A stretch of DNA of 64,000 bases from Imperialibacter sp. EC-SDR9. GTDB taxonomy: Bacteria > Bacteroidota > Bacteroidia > Cytophagales > Cyclobacteriaceae. Below are positions 1 to 8,869 of this stretch, piece after piece (position 1 is the first letter of the stretch; every line of letters begins with the position of its first letter). Below the pieces are notes generated by a model that worked only from the letters and a program-made list of their open reading frames with translations, was not told where the DNA came from and did not search any database. Location of the stretch: contig NZ_LR701587.1 of NCBI RefSeq assembly GCF_902498805.1, forward strand, positions 55,335 to 119,334. Direction: 5' to 3'. Position numbers and translations under genes: made by a program.

Positions 1-638
1 TTTTCAATGTCGGTGCGGGGCACTGCTTTGCCCACATACCTGTGCTCCGTTTTGCTCTTGATTTTTACCGGGGTGGTGACCTCCATATCGATCTGAGCGC
101 CGTTCAATACTTCGGCAAAAGTCAGTGAGTCACCACTTTTTTTGGCTTTGATGGATCCGTTGAAAAGGATCAGGTCGTCAAATGAGGTCTTTAGTTTTTC
201 TCCTGCCAGCTCCAGTAGTTTCTGTCTGGCTGTGGCTGCAGCGTAGCGCACCGACATGGCACTGTTGGGTACTGATCCACTGCCGGCGGTGTATCCTTCA
301 TCAGGTGTCAATCCTGTTTCTGCCAGTTGCACTTCCACCATGTCCAGTTCCATGTCCAGCTCTTCAGCGGCTACCTGCCGAATTGCCGTGCGGATACCCT
401 GGCCCAGCTCCACTTTGCCCGAAAGCACCCTGATGCTGCCGTCTTCCAGTACCTGCAGCCAGGCATTCACGGTTTTTGCACCCCGCATGCTTCCCGGAAG
501 GCTTCCTTCGTAGTCGACCCGGGTGGCGATCACAGGGTCTGGCTCGCCGATGCACGAGGTGAGCAGGGGAAACCCCACACTGATGTATCCAATCTGTTGA
601 AGGAATTTCCGTCTTGATGTACTGGTTGCTTCGATCAT
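1..638 (-). CDS. Molybdopterin-binding subunit of an isoquinoline/aldehyde-type molybdenum hydroxylase (5' part only)
   Basis: The gene reads leftward out of the window, so only the first 212 or so residues are visible. The start at 638 gives a twin-arginine motif (SRRKFLQQIG) followed by a hydrophobic stretch and a Cys (LLTSC), so the protein is probably Tat-exported and perhaps lipidated. The visible sequence (VNAWLQVLEDGSIRVLSGKVELGQG, shown in parts as VLEDGSIRV and GKVELGQG) matches the start of the large subunit of xanthine dehydrogenase-family enzymes of the IorB type, which hydroxylate N-heterocycles or aldehydes using Mo-cofactor. It sits 10 bp downstream of a 2Fe-2S subunit gene, the usual partner, so the two form one operon. 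The Mo-binding and catalytic Glu regions lie outside the window, and the substrate cannot be told. Confidence 0.85.
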   Translation of the reverse strand, partial: MIEATSTSRRKFLQQIGYISVGFPLLTSCIGEPDPVIATRVDYEGSLPGSMRGAKTVNAWLQVLEDGSIRVLSGKVELGQGIRTAIRQVAAEELDMELDMVEVQLAETGLTPDEGYTAGSGSVPNSAMSVRYAAATARQKLLELAGEKLKTSFDDLILFNGSIKAKKSGDSLTFAEVLNGAQIDMEVTTPVKIKSKTEHRYVGKAVPRTDIE

Positions 639-648
639 GGCCGTTGGG

Positions 649-1113
649 TTAATGAGTTTTTGCTGCACGCTTTACCGCTTTGACGACACGGGCATGTGTG
701 CCGCAACGGCACAGGTTAAATTGTAACGCCTCCCGAATCGCTGCGTCATCCGGCCTGGGGTTTTTGTTCAGCAAATCCACCGCTGCCATCACCATCCCGT
801 TCAGACAGTAGCCACACTGGGCGGCTTGTTCCTTCACAAATGCCTCCTGCACCACGTGAAGCTTTGCGTTGTCGTCTACCAGTCCTTCCAATGTAGTAAT
901 TTCAGTATTGCCGATCGAAGAAACTGACAGCATACAGCTTGTAGTAGCACGTCCGTCCAACAGCACCATGCAAGCTCCACACTGCGAAAGGCCACAGCCG
1001 AATTTTGGGCCGTTGATTGCCAGGTCGTTACGAAGGACATACAGCAGCGGGGTGTCGGGCTCCGTCTCGACAGTTTTTTGAGCGCCATTGATATCAAGGG
1101 TGAATTCAGGCAT
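649..1113 (-). CDS. (2Fe-2S)-binding small subunit of molybdenum hydroxylase (IorA-like)
   Basis: This 154-residue protein carries both iron-sulfur sites of the xanthine-dehydrogenase small subunit. The plant-ferredoxin-type cluster uses C40, C45, C48 and C60 (GCGLSQCGAC). The helical domain cluster uses C100, C103, C135 and C137 (QCGYC and CRCGTH). It passes electrons from the Mo-cofactor subunit encoded just downstream. I chose the ATG at 1113 because the family begins with a short strand such as PEFTLDING; the longer open frame back to 1197 adds an unlikely Pro-rich tail. No FAD subunit is visible, as in IorAB-type enzymes that feed a cytochrome. A divergent dehydrogenase gene starts about 280 bp away, so promoters for both should lie in 1114-1389. 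Confidence 0.9.
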   Translation of the reverse strand: MPEFTLDINGAQKTVETEPDTPLLYVLRNDLAINGPKFGCGLSQCGACMVLLDGRATTSCMLSVSSIGNTEITTLEGLVDDNAKLHVVQEAFVKEQAAQCGYCLNGMVMAAVDLLNKNPRPDDAAIREALQFNLCRCGTHARVVKAVKRAAKTH

Positions 1114-1389
1114 TGTGTCTCTGGTTTGATTTCTAAGATAGGGAAATGGTGGCTTAATCGCTGGCGGAGGTAGAAAAACATTGTATTTCTGTTTCATTCG
1201 ATGATTGATAACCTGCTAGACATGATGCAAGATGACTCGTGCATATTGGATAACGGGTTTGTTGCGGCGCCAGGGTGGAGTTTGCTGGCCATAACGCTCT
1301 ATCGTCATTCATCACTATTCTCTGGTGTCTGGCAGGTATTTTTCGTAGCTTTTTCCCACAAGGATTTAAGCACTCTACCTACTATCCCC

Positions 1390-2688
1390 ATGGACAGAAG
1401 ATATTTTATCAAGACTACCTCAGCGGGCATCGCCGCTAGCGCTGCATTTTCAGCCATGCCACTGATGGGCATTGCCAGGCAACAAGCTACTTACAAAGTC
1501 GCACTCATCGGCTCCGGCTGGTGGGGTATGAACATCCTGGGGGAGGCCATGGCTTCTGGCAGGAGCAAAGTGGTGGCCATGGCCGACGTGGATAAAAACC
1601 AGTTGATGCCTGCTCTTGAAAAGGTTGAAAAGCTGACTGGCAATAAGCCGAAGCCTTATACCAACTACAAGGAAATGCTCCAGAAGGAGAAGCCGGAGAT
1701 TGTGATTGTGGCCACGCCTGATCATTGGCATGCCCTGGCTGCGATTGACGCTTTGAAAAGCGGTGCCCATGTGTATTGTGAAAAGCCCATTTGCCATACG
1801 ATCAACGAAGGCAAGGCCATGGTGAAGGCGGCGCAGTCGACCGGGAAAGTGGTGCAGATAGGTCTGCACCGCCGGGCGTCCCCTCATAATATTTCAGCCA
1901 ATGAGTTTCTGCGGTCAGGGAAGGCAGGCAAGATTGGTAGCGTGAAGTGTTTTATCAATTATGGAGGAGGGCCGGGCAGCATCACACCTAATTCAGAAGC
2001 CCCGGAAGGTATGGATTGGGATATGTATTGTGGGCCGGCACAGTTGGTTCCTTTCAACAAGACAATTCACCCCAGAGGGTTCCGCCAGCACCTTAACTTT
2101 GCCAATGGCACCATCAGCGACTGGGGTGTGCACTGGTTCGACCAGGTGCTGTGGTGGACAGAGGAAAAAGCGCCAAAAAGGATTTATTCGAGCGCTACCC
2201 GCCGAATCAGGGAAGATAGCACCGATGCTGCTGATACCCAGCTAGCTGTCTTCGAATTTGAGTCGTTCACCATGCACTGGGAAAACCGCAATTACGCAGG
2301 CAATCGCCAGGAGGGCCCTGCCGTGGGTTGCTATTTCTATGGCACGGAAGGTGTGCTGCACCTTGGCTGGACTGACGGATGGACGTTTTACCCCGTTGAT
2401 AAAAACAAGGAGATTGTGCACGTAGACCCCGTACTACACGAACCCGACCAGCAGAATATTAAAGAGCTGTGGACTGACTTCCTTAAGGTGATTGAGAGCA
2501 AAGGGCAAACCATCAACCCGATGATCAATGGGCAGCTGGCTACTAATATCAGCCTGCTGGCCATGGTGTCAGCGAAGGCGGGTCGCAGCATTGAGTGGGA
2601 CGGCGATAAGCAGGAGGTGATCAACGACCCTGAGGCAAATAAGCTGCTTTCGAGGGAGTATAGGAAGGGGTACGAGTATCCGGTATGA
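1390..2688 (+). CDS. Gfo/Idh/MocA family oxidoreductase with Tat signal
   Basis: A 432-residue NAD(P)-dependent oxidoreductase of the glucose-fructose oxidoreductase/inositol dehydrogenase family. The ATG at 1390 is chosen because it gives a twin-arginine leader (DRRYFIKTT plus an Ala-rich segment), so the enzyme is likely exported folded to the periplasm; the frame open back to 1201 has no family similarity. The Rossmann motif GSGWWG follows at residues 41-46 and the family's EKP motif is at 131-133 (CEKPICH). The C-terminal part has the usual substrate domain (SDWGVHWFDQVLWW). Periplasmic members in Bacteroidota often act on sugars or cyclitols from degraded glycans. The substrate is not evident. 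The gene stands alone and runs opposite to the Mo-hydroxylase operon. Confidence 0.88.
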   Translation: MDRRYFIKTTSAGIAASAAFSAMPLMGIARQQATYKVALIGSGWWGMNILGEAMASGRSKVVAMADVDKNQLMPALEKVEKLTGNKPKPYTNYKEMLQKEKPEIVIVATPDHWHALAAIDALKSGAHVYCEKPICHTINEGKAMVKAAQSTGKVVQIGLHRRASPHNISANEFLRSGKAGKIGSVKCFINYGGGPGSITPNSEAPEGMDWDMYCGPAQLVPFNKTIHPRGFRQHLNFANGTISDWGVHWFDQVLWWTEEKAPKRIYSSATRRIREDSTDAADTQLAVFEFESFTMHWENRNYAGNRQEGPAVGCYFYGTEGVLHLGWTDGWTFYPVDKNKEIVHVDPVLHEPDQQNIKELWTDFLKVIESKGQTINPMINGQLATNISLLAMVSAKAGRSIEWDGDKQEVINDPEANKLLSREYRKGYEYPV

Positions 2689-2707
2689 CATCTGAGGCCG
2701 CCGAAAC

Positions 2708-2848
2708 AACGTCATGCCGATTCCGAGGAACGAGGGAGGCATCCCCCTGCTGATGACAGTAAGCCGTTCTGAAAACTCTGCCATCATCAAGGAGATTCCG
2801 TTCCGGCGTCGGGTTCCACGTTGCCTCCGTTTCGCTACGAATGACGTT
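2708..2848. repeat. Intergenic inverted-repeat element (REP/MITE-like)
   Basis: The ends form a perfect 8-bp inverted repeat (AACGTCAT at 2708-2715, ATGACGTT at 2841-2848). Both arms carry GGAGGCA-type blocks further in, so the whole segment is loosely palindromic. GTCAT...GAGGAACGA-like blocks of this type are common dispersed repeats in Bacteroidota genomes. It lies between two convergent genes, where it could also end transcription. Confidence 0.4.
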
Positions 2849-2876
2849 ATATTTCCAGATTTTTTTTGAAGCTTCC

Positions 2877-4394
2877 TTACCTCTTAATCACATCATAAAT
2901 ATCAGTCCTTCTGTCCTTCAGGTTGCGCACTGAGCCAAAGTTGTGCAGCTCCTTCAGCAGGTCGAGGTCAACATCCGCTACGAGGATCATCTCTGTGTTG
3001 GGTGTTGCTTCCGCCTTGATGCCGTTAGTAGGGAAGGAGAAGTCGCTGGGCGTAAACACAGCCGACTGTGCGAATTGGATGTCCATGTTCGACACCTTAG
3101 GAAGGTTGCCTACGCTGCCGGCAATAGCCACATAACATTCGTTTTCAATCGCCCTGGCACGACAGCAGTAGCGGACCCTGCCGTAGCCATTCTGGGTGTC
3201 GGTAAGGAAAGGAACGAAAAGTATTTTCATCCCCTGAGCGGCCAGTATTCTCGAAAGCTCAGGAAACTCAGAGTCGTAGCAGATAAGCACACCAATAGGG
3301 CCGCAGTCGGTTTCAAAAACTTCTACTTTCTTCCCGCCGGTTAAGCCCCAGAACTTCGCCTCATCTGGTGTAACATGTATTTTTTCGTAGCTATCGTATG
3401 TGCCATTTCTCCTGCAAACAAAACCTTCATTAAAGAGCTTGTCGCCCCGCATGGAGGGCATGCTACCTGTGATAATATTAACATTGTAGCTTATGGCCAG
3501 CTGAATAAACCGGTCTCTGATTTCGTCGGTATGCTCGGCAAGTTTTCTTATTGCCGCCGCTTCGCTGAGGTTGTTGTGTGCTGCCATCAGCGGGGCATTA
3601 AAGAACTCCGGGAAGAGGGCGAAATCACTTTTGTACGCTGATGTGGCGTCGACAAAAAACTCTACTTGCTCAAAAAGGTCGTCGATGTCTTTGTAAAGCC
3701 TCATTTGCCATTGCACGAGGCCAAGTCTTACGATTGATTTGTCCAGGAGCTTCCTGGCACCTTTTTCGTAGTAAATATTGTCCCATTGCAGCAACACTGC
3801 ATAGTCTTTCGACTCTTTGTCGCCAGGCAGGTAGTTAACCAGCACTTTCTTTACGTGGAAGTCATTGGAGAGCTGGAAGGTCAGCGTTGGGTCGTAGATC
3901 TCTTTGAACTTCACCTTTTGGATGTACTCCTTGGGGCTCAAATCCTTGGCATACTCGTGGTATTTGGGTATTCTTCCGCCAAAAATGATCGCTTTCAGGT
4001 TGAGGTCTTCGCAAAGTGACTTGCGGGCATCATAAAGCCTTCTTCCGAGCCGTAGCCCTCTGTATTCCGGCTTAATAAACAGATCAATACCATAAAGAAC
4101 GTCACCCTTAGGAGTGTGGGTATTGAAAGTGTAGTTGCCCGTTATTTCCTGGTAGGTGTGCGAATCGCCGAAGTGTTCATAGGTCACAATAAGTGACAGG
4201 GCGCATCCAGCCAGCTCATCGTCAACAAAAATAGCTATCTGACCCTTTGGGAATATCCTCAGCAGAGTTTCAATGTGCTGCTCTCCCCAGAATGCTCCCG
4301 GCCAATTTGGATAGGCAGCTATCATAGAATCTTTTAATCCTTGATAGTCAGATGATTTTAGCGCACGGAGTTCTACTTTTCCTATATCTTCCAT
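2877..4394 (-). CDS. Bifunctional GNAT N-acetyltransferase / carbon-nitrogen hydrolase
   Basis: A 505-residue fusion. The first 190 or so residues are a GNAT acetyltransferase (ALKSSDYQGLKDSM, acetyl-CoA loop YRGLRLGRRLYD). Residues from about 225 on are a nitrilase-superfamily amidase with the catalytic triad visible: Glu in LFPEFFNAP, Lys in SYEKIHVTP and Cys in LICYDSEFPE. This two-domain architecture recurs in Bacteroidota and other bacteria, but its substrate is not established here. I chose the ATG at 4394; an in-frame ATG at 4427 would add 11 residues. It starts 62 bp after an aminotransferase gene on the same strand, so the pair may act on one amine or amino-acid substrate. That link is inferred from position alone. 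Confidence 0.88.
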   Translation of the reverse strand: MEDIGKVELRALKSSDYQGLKDSMIAAYPNWPGAFWGEQHIETLLRIFPKGQIAIFVDDELAGCALSLIVTYEHFGDSHTYQEITGNYTFNTHTPKGDVLYGIDLFIKPEYRGLRLGRRLYDARKSLCEDLNLKAIIFGGRIPKYHEYAKDLSPKEYIQKVKFKEIYDPTLTFQLSNDFHVKKVLVNYLPGDKESKDYAVLLQWDNIYYEKGARKLLDKSIVRLGLVQWQMRLYKDIDDLFEQVEFFVDATSAYKSDFALFPEFFNAPLMAAHNNLSEAAAIRKLAEHTDEIRDRFIQLAISYNVNIITGSMPSMRGDKLFNEGFVCRRNGTYDSYEKIHVTPDEAKFWGLTGGKKVEVFETDCGPIGVLICYDSEFPELSRILAAQGMKILFVPFLTDTQNGYGRVRYCCRARAIENECYVAIAGSVGNLPKVSNMDIQFAQSAVFTPSDFSFPTNGIKAEATPNTEMILVADVDLDLLKELHNFGSVRNLKDRRTDIYDVIKR

Positions 4395-4456
4395 AAATAG
4401 ACGAGCCTTAATGGCCAGTAATATCATTTAATGTATTGATGATAACAACACCCGGA

Positions 4457-5641
4457 TTAGGCGTCTTTGATTGCACCCAATATTATTTCACAGGCCTCCT
4501 CGATCTGTGTGGTGTTTATGGTAAGTGGTGGAGCAATTCGCATGGCACTGTTGTTAAAAAGGAACCAGTCTGAAAGCACGCCTCGCTCGAGGCAAAGATC
4601 GAGAATTGGTTTAAGTATATCAAAACTTTCGAACTGAACCGCCATCATTAGCCCGTTGTTTCTAATTTCCTGAATAGAAGAATGCTTCAGGAGTTTTTTA
4701 AAAAGGGTTGCTTTCTTTTCAGCTTCAGTAAACAGTTTTTGTTCCTGAATTACCCCGAGGGTGGCCAGCGAAGCTGCCGCTGAAACAGGGTGCCCGCCAA
4801 AAGTGGTGATGTGCCCAAGTACGGGGTTGTCGGTAAGCACATGCATGATCTTTTTGGACGATATGAAGGCACCTATTGGCATTCCGCCTCCCATGCCTTT
4901 TGCCGCCACTACAATGTCAGGTACAATGCCGTACTGCTCAAATGCCCAGAAGCTGCCGGTTCTGCCAAAGCCGCACTGAATTTCGTCTAGTATGAGTAAA
5001 GTGCCGGTTTCGTTGCACCGCTGTCTTAAGGCTTTGAAATACTCCCGGGTAGCGGATTTTACGCCAGCCTCGCCTTGTACGGTTTCTATGATGACGGCAG
5101 CTGTCTGCTCATCGATCACCATTAGGTCTGGTATATGGTCAAACCTAATATGCTTAACGCCAGGAAGCAGTGGTCTGAATTTTTGTTTGAAAACTTCATC
5201 GCCAGTCACAGATAATGCGCCGTGGCTGCTGCCATGGTAGGAAGAGAAGCAGGAAACCAGGTTGGGTTTACCTGTGAAGCGCTTGGCCAGTTTGAGAGCA
5301 CCTTCCACTGCCTCGCTACCGGAGTTGACTAAGAAGATGTTGTCGAGAGGGTCGGGGAGGGTGTCTGACAAAGCTTTGGCCAGTTTCACCTGTGGGCTTT
5401 CGACAAACTCTCCATAGACCATTACGTGGAGGTATTTGTCGACTTGATCTTTGATGGCGGCAACCACTTTTGGGTGTCGGTGCCCAATGTTGCTGACGCC
5501 GATTCCGGAAATCAGGTCAATGATTCTTTTTCCCTCTGGAGTATAGAGGTAAATGCCTTCGGCTTTTTCCACTTCGGTCATCAAAGGAAACTCTGAAGTT
5601 TGGGCGAGATGCTGCTGAAAGAGTTGTCTGTTGGAAAGCAT
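4457..5641 (-). CDS. Class-III PLP aminotransferase (acetylornithine/4-aminobutyrate type)
   Basis: A 394-residue fold-type I, class III aminotransferase of normal length for the family. It shows NSGSEAVEGALKLA (residues 106-119) for phosphate binding, the LILDEIQCGFGRTG block (216-229) whose Asp contacts the pyridine ring, and the PLP-binding Lys at about 248 (VAAKGMGGGMPIGAF). Family members transfer amino groups from omega-amino acids such as acetylornithine, ornithine or 4-aminobutyrate to 2-oxoglutarate. No arginine genes are nearby, so a specific substrate is not assigned. It lies just upstream of the GNAT/amidase gene and could share its transcript. Upstream lies a REP island. Confidence 0.85.
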   Translation of the reverse strand: MLSNRQLFQQHLAQTSEFPLMTEVEKAEGIYLYTPEGKRIIDLISGIGVSNIGHRHPKVVAAIKDQVDKYLHVMVYGEFVESPQVKLAKALSDTLPDPLDNIFLVNSGSEAVEGALKLAKRFTGKPNLVSCFSSYHGSSHGALSVTGDEVFKQKFRPLLPGVKHIRFDHIPDLMVIDEQTAAVIIETVQGEAGVKSATREYFKALRQRCNETGTLLILDEIQCGFGRTGSFWAFEQYGIVPDIVVAAKGMGGGMPIGAFISSKKIMHVLTDNPVLGHITTFGGHPVSAAASLATLGVIQEQKLFTEAEKKATLFKKLLKHSSIQEIRNNGLMMAVQFESFDILKPILDLCLERGVLSDWFLFNNSAMRIAPPLTINTTQIEEACEIILGAIKDA

Positions 5642-5690
5642 TCGGCAAAGGTAGGGAGAATTGGGGCAATTCCGCAGGCTTACTGTCAGT

Positions 5691-5907
5691 CCAGGCGTCG
5701 GTACGGCGAGGAGGGATAATGCGCTGGGGCCATCAGCGCCGGGTTGCTGGTGTGAAGGCCATTATCCAGAACTTGCTCAGGGGGTAGTCCATTCGGTGTC
5801 TGACCGCTTGGGGCGGTACCGACACTGCTGATGATCGGGCCTCTGACGCTGCCAGGCGTCGGTACGGCCAGAAGAACAAAGCGTCGGGGCCGTCAGCCGC
5901 CGGGTTA
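5691..5907. repeat. REP-like repeat cluster upstream of the RAYT gene
   Basis: This stretch holds unit A (CCAGGCGTCGGTACGGC at 5691, ending GCCGGGTT near 5744), unit B (GGTGTCTGACCGCTTGGG, GCGGTACCGACACTGC, about 5794-5829) and a second unit A (5852-5907, closing CGTCAGCCGCCGGGTT). Unit B contains a short hairpin, ACCGC/GCGGT. The same two units recur after the transposase gene, so they flank it as REP sequences flank RAYT genes. Apart from the repeats I see nothing in 5642-5946. Confidence 0.75.
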
Positions 5908-5946
5908 ATGCAAACAAGTTGCCGAGAATTTCTTATTTTAACCTAC

Positions 5947-6540
5947 ATGAAGCTGGAGCCGAATCACTTGTATCACGTTTATAATCAGGGTAATGATAGG
6001 CAGCAAATATTCTTCAGTCGAGAGGATTATCTTTTCTTCTTGAAGAAGGTGCGGAAACACATTTTGCCTGAAGCCAATGTGCTCGCTTATTGCTTAATGC
6101 CAAATCATTATCATTTTTTGATATATACTTCGGAACAATCATGCGTCAGCATAAAAGCTGGCAATATCGAAGTGCAGAGGTTGACAAGTGCAGTAAGAGT
6201 GATATCCAGCAGCTACACTAATTTCATTAATAAGAGAGATGGACGTTCAGGTTCATTATTTAGGCAACGAACAAAATTTAAGCTTCTCACCTCCAAGTAG
6301 CAGCCGCCAAACCTTGGGTCTGTATGCTTCCATTATATACATCAAAATCCTTTAAAAGCTAGAATGGTGAAAGCGATGGAAGACTGGGAATTCTCTTCGT
6401 TCCGAGACTACGCAGGGCTTCGGAATGGTACCCTTTGTGATTTTAGGTTGGCGGAGAGTATTCTTGGATTGAAGATAGAAGGCTTTATCGAGGAATCTCG
6501 AATGATAATGCGAGATGATGTTCAAAAACTGATTCATTAA
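5947..6540 (+). pseudogene. REP-associated tyrosine transposase (RAYT, IS200-like Y1), interrupted by an in-frame TAG
   Basis: The reading frame from the ATG at 5947 shows a typical Y1-transposase: YHVYNQGNDRQQIF near the start, the HUH motif in MPNHYHFLIY, and a candidate catalytic Tyr in SSSYTNFINKR followed by GSLFRQRTK. A TAG at 6298-6300 ends it after 117 residues. The same frame then continues without a shift into the conserved RAYT C-terminus (FHYIHQNPLKARMV, then WEFSSFRDYAG) up to TAA at 6538-6540, giving 198 codons, the expected family length. A single nonsense codon therefore splits an otherwise intact gene. RAYTs are single-stranded DNA nucleases thought to move the REP hairpins around them. 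Flanking REP units support this. A sequencing error or suppression of the stop is possible. Confidence 0.82.
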
Positions 6541-6560
6541 TAGCTTGGGGTTATGAGGTG

Positions 6561-6757
6561 TCGGTGTCTCACCGCTTAGGGCGGTACCGACACTGCTGAT
6601 GATCGGGGGTGAGCTGTTTTCAGGCGTCGGTACGGCGAGTAGGCCATAAGAGCTGGAGCCGTCAGCCGCCGGGTTGCATGCACCAAGCCATTGGTAAAAA
6701 CTTTTTCAAGCGGATGGTCGAATCGTGTCTGATCGTTAGGGGCGGTGCCGAAACTGC
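6561..6757. repeat. REP-like repeat cluster downstream of the RAYT gene
   Basis: Unit B (6561-6606, ACCGCTTAGGGCGGT hairpin, then ACCGACACTGCTGATGATCGG), unit A (6621-6675, CAGGCGTCGGTACGGCGAG to CGTCAGCCGCCGGGTT) and a decayed unit B (about 6724-6757) repeat the modules found upstream of the transposase gene, in the same relative order and orientation. The spacing and conservation of whole B-A modules point to a composite REP/BIME. Confidence 0.72.
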
Positions 6758-6767
6758 CTCACTGCAC

Positions 6768-6800
6768 ACAAAAAAAGAACCCCGACACTGCCGGGATCCT
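6768..6800 (-). terminator. Rho-independent terminator of the OmpA/PD40 gene
   Basis: Read on the minus strand, a stem CCCG...CGGG (6781-6795) is followed by a run of seven T (A run at 6770-6776 on the plus strand). It begins about 40 bp after the stop codon of the gene ending at 6836. Confidence 0.6.
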
Positions 6801-6835
6801 TTCTAGTAAACTACTCTCTTTCCATCACTGGATCT

Positions 6836-8869
6836 TTAATTCTTTAATACTTTAACTTCCACTCGTCGGTTAAGCTGTCTCGATTCTTCGGTGGCGTTGC
6901 TGGCTACCGGCTGACTGCCTCCGTAGCCTTTTGCCTGCAATCTTCTTGCGTCAATGCCTCTCATAGTCAGGTAGTTTTTCACTACGTCTACACGCTCCTG
7001 CGACAATTTGAAGTTTTTACTTAGATCACCCCAGCTGTCTGTATGCCCAGCCAATTCAATCACCATATTTGGGTTCTCTCTCAGCAGTGTTTCCAGCATG
7101 GCAAGGTCTGTGCCCGACTCAGGTAACAGTTCCGGTGTGGATTTGTTGAATAATATATTGTTGAATGTGATCAGGTCGCCAAGCGCTATTGGATCGAGGT
7201 AAATATCCTTGTAGAGTTCAGAATAAGTGTCGAACGACTGCACGTCAATACCAATGTCTAGCGGCATATAGCCCTCTGCGTAGGCCAGAATTCTGTATTT
7301 GTTACCACGGCTCAAAATAGCTTTGTATTCCATGGTCTTGCTGTCAGGGCTGGCCATGCCTTCCTTTTTGCCATCAAAGTAGGTTTCGAAGACAATGTCG
7401 GCCATAATAGGCTCGTTGGTTTTGCTGTTGAAGACTTTGCCTCTTACTAACATCACTGGCTCAGGCTTCAGCTCGTTTTCCAATGAAATCGAGTAGATGT
7501 CTCTAGCTCCTACGCTACTCTCGTCTCTCGACGTGAAAAACGCCTTGCTGCCATCGGCTGAGATGGAGTAGTAGGCATCCCATTCCGGTGTGTTGATGTT
7601 AGACCCCATGTTGACCGGCGTGCTCCATTTCGTCCAGCTGTCGTCCAGTCTTTTTGTGTAGAAGATGTCGCTACCACCCATGCCACCATGCCCGTTGCTG
7701 GCGAAGTACAATGTCTTGTTGTCAGGTGCAAGGAAGGGGCTGAACTCGGCTTTGTTTGTATTAAGAATTTTTCCAAGGTTCCTTGGCCTGGCGTAGGTGT
7801 TGTTGCCTTGTTTGATGCTGACATATAAGTCCTGGTCACCATATCCGCCATCTTTTGCCTGATAGGCCATGATCAACGCCTCTTCACTAGCGCTCATAAA
7901 GAAGTCTAGATATTTTCCTTTGGGCTCGAAGTTGTTTATAACTACCGGCTCTGGTGCTTCCCAGCCGTAGGGCGTTTTTCTTGAGATGGACACGCCCCGC
8001 TCGGTAGCACCCGCCTGGCTGTAGGAATTCATAAGCAGGAGAGTGTTACCATCTGGGCTAACACTACACACACCATTCGCAAACCTGTCGTTCAAAGGCT
8101 CGCCGATATTTTCGGCTTCTGTCCAGGCTCCGTTTTCAAAGTACGACACATAAATATCCTGATCGTCCGACTGGCCGCCAACATTTCCATCGCTGTTTTG
8201 TCTGGCGAAGTAGAGCGTCTTTCCATCGGCAGAAATGATTGGTTTGGCTTCAGGGAAAAGCGAGTTAACAGTGCCGCCAAGGTTTTCTTTCGCAGCAGTG
8301 AAAAAAATCTCGTCTTTAAAATTAAGCCTGCCGTATTTTTCTTGTAATGATTTTTTGATGTCTGATACCGATGCTGTGTTAGATATACCTACAGCGTCTA
8401 TTTGTGCCCATCCTTCTCTCGACTCTGTGTCCACCACTATCTCAACTCTTTTTACAGCATAGTAGGTTACTGGTATGCTGATAAGCAGGGTGCGGAATCT
8501 TTCGTCAACCTCAGCTGCCTCTTTATTATAAATAGGGTACTTGTTACCAACCTCGTCCAAAAGAGCAATCTTGGTTACTCTACCTGGCATGTGGCTTTCT
8601 ATTATTAATAGCTGCTGAACCGCCTGTGGCTTGTCGAACTCAAGCATCAATGAGCCGAAAGCCCTTTCGTTCTTTAATCTGAATGCTTTTGGACTTAAAA
8701 AGCCCAGAGGAAATGCATCAGGCTCTCCAGTAGCAGTGTGACCGGAATATTCTGCTTCGGCAAACTGGTTGTACTGGTAGTCAACAGTTGACGCCCATTG
8801 TATTTGTTGAGCGACTGTCGTGCTGACCGTGAGAAGAAGAATTGCAAGTGATGTAAAAAAACGATTCAT
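6836..8869 (-). CDS. OmpA-family outer-membrane protein with PD40 beta-propeller
   Basis: A 677-residue exported protein with an N-terminal signal peptide (SLAILLLTVSTTVAQ). The middle, about residues 200-450, has repeated PD40/TolB-like blades (ISADGKTLYFAR, SPDGNTLLLMN, APDNKTLYFAS, SADGSKAFFTS). A short carboxypeptidase-regulatory-like segment follows. The last 110 residues are an OmpA peptidoglycan-binding domain with ELAGHTDSWGD and LSQERVDVVKNYL. Such proteins are abundant in Cytophagales, are anchored in the outer membrane or periplasm, and in gliding species resemble PorE-like components that link secretion machinery to peptidoglycan. No PorP/SprF-like gene sits next to it, so a type IX role is not assumed. 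It appears to be a single-gene unit with its own terminator. Confidence 0.88.
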   Translation of the reverse strand: MNRFFTSLAILLLTVSTTVAQQIQWASTVDYQYNQFAEAEYSGHTATGEPDAFPLGFLSPKAFRLKNERAFGSLMLEFDKPQAVQQLLIIESHMPGRVTKIALLDEVGNKYPIYNKEAAEVDERFRTLLISIPVTYYAVKRVEIVVDTESREGWAQIDAVGISNTASVSDIKKSLQEKYGRLNFKDEIFFTAAKENLGGTVNSLFPEAKPIISADGKTLYFARQNSDGNVGGQSDDQDIYVSYFENGAWTEAENIGEPLNDRFANGVCSVSPDGNTLLLMNSYSQAGATERGVSISRKTPYGWEAPEPVVINNFEPKGKYLDFFMSASEEALIMAYQAKDGGYGDQDLYVSIKQGNNTYARPRNLGKILNTNKAEFSPFLAPDNKTLYFASNGHGGMGGSDIFYTKRLDDSWTKWSTPVNMGSNINTPEWDAYYSISADGSKAFFTSRDESSVGARDIYSISLENELKPEPVMLVRGKVFNSKTNEPIMADIVFETYFDGKKEGMASPDSKTMEYKAILSRGNKYRILAYAEGYMPLDIGIDVQSFDTYSELYKDIYLDPIALGDLITFNNILFNKSTPELLPESGTDLAMLETLLRENPNMVIELAGHTDSWGDLSKNFKLSQERVDVVKNYLTMRGIDARRLQAKGYGGSQPVASNATEESRQLNRRVEVKVLKN

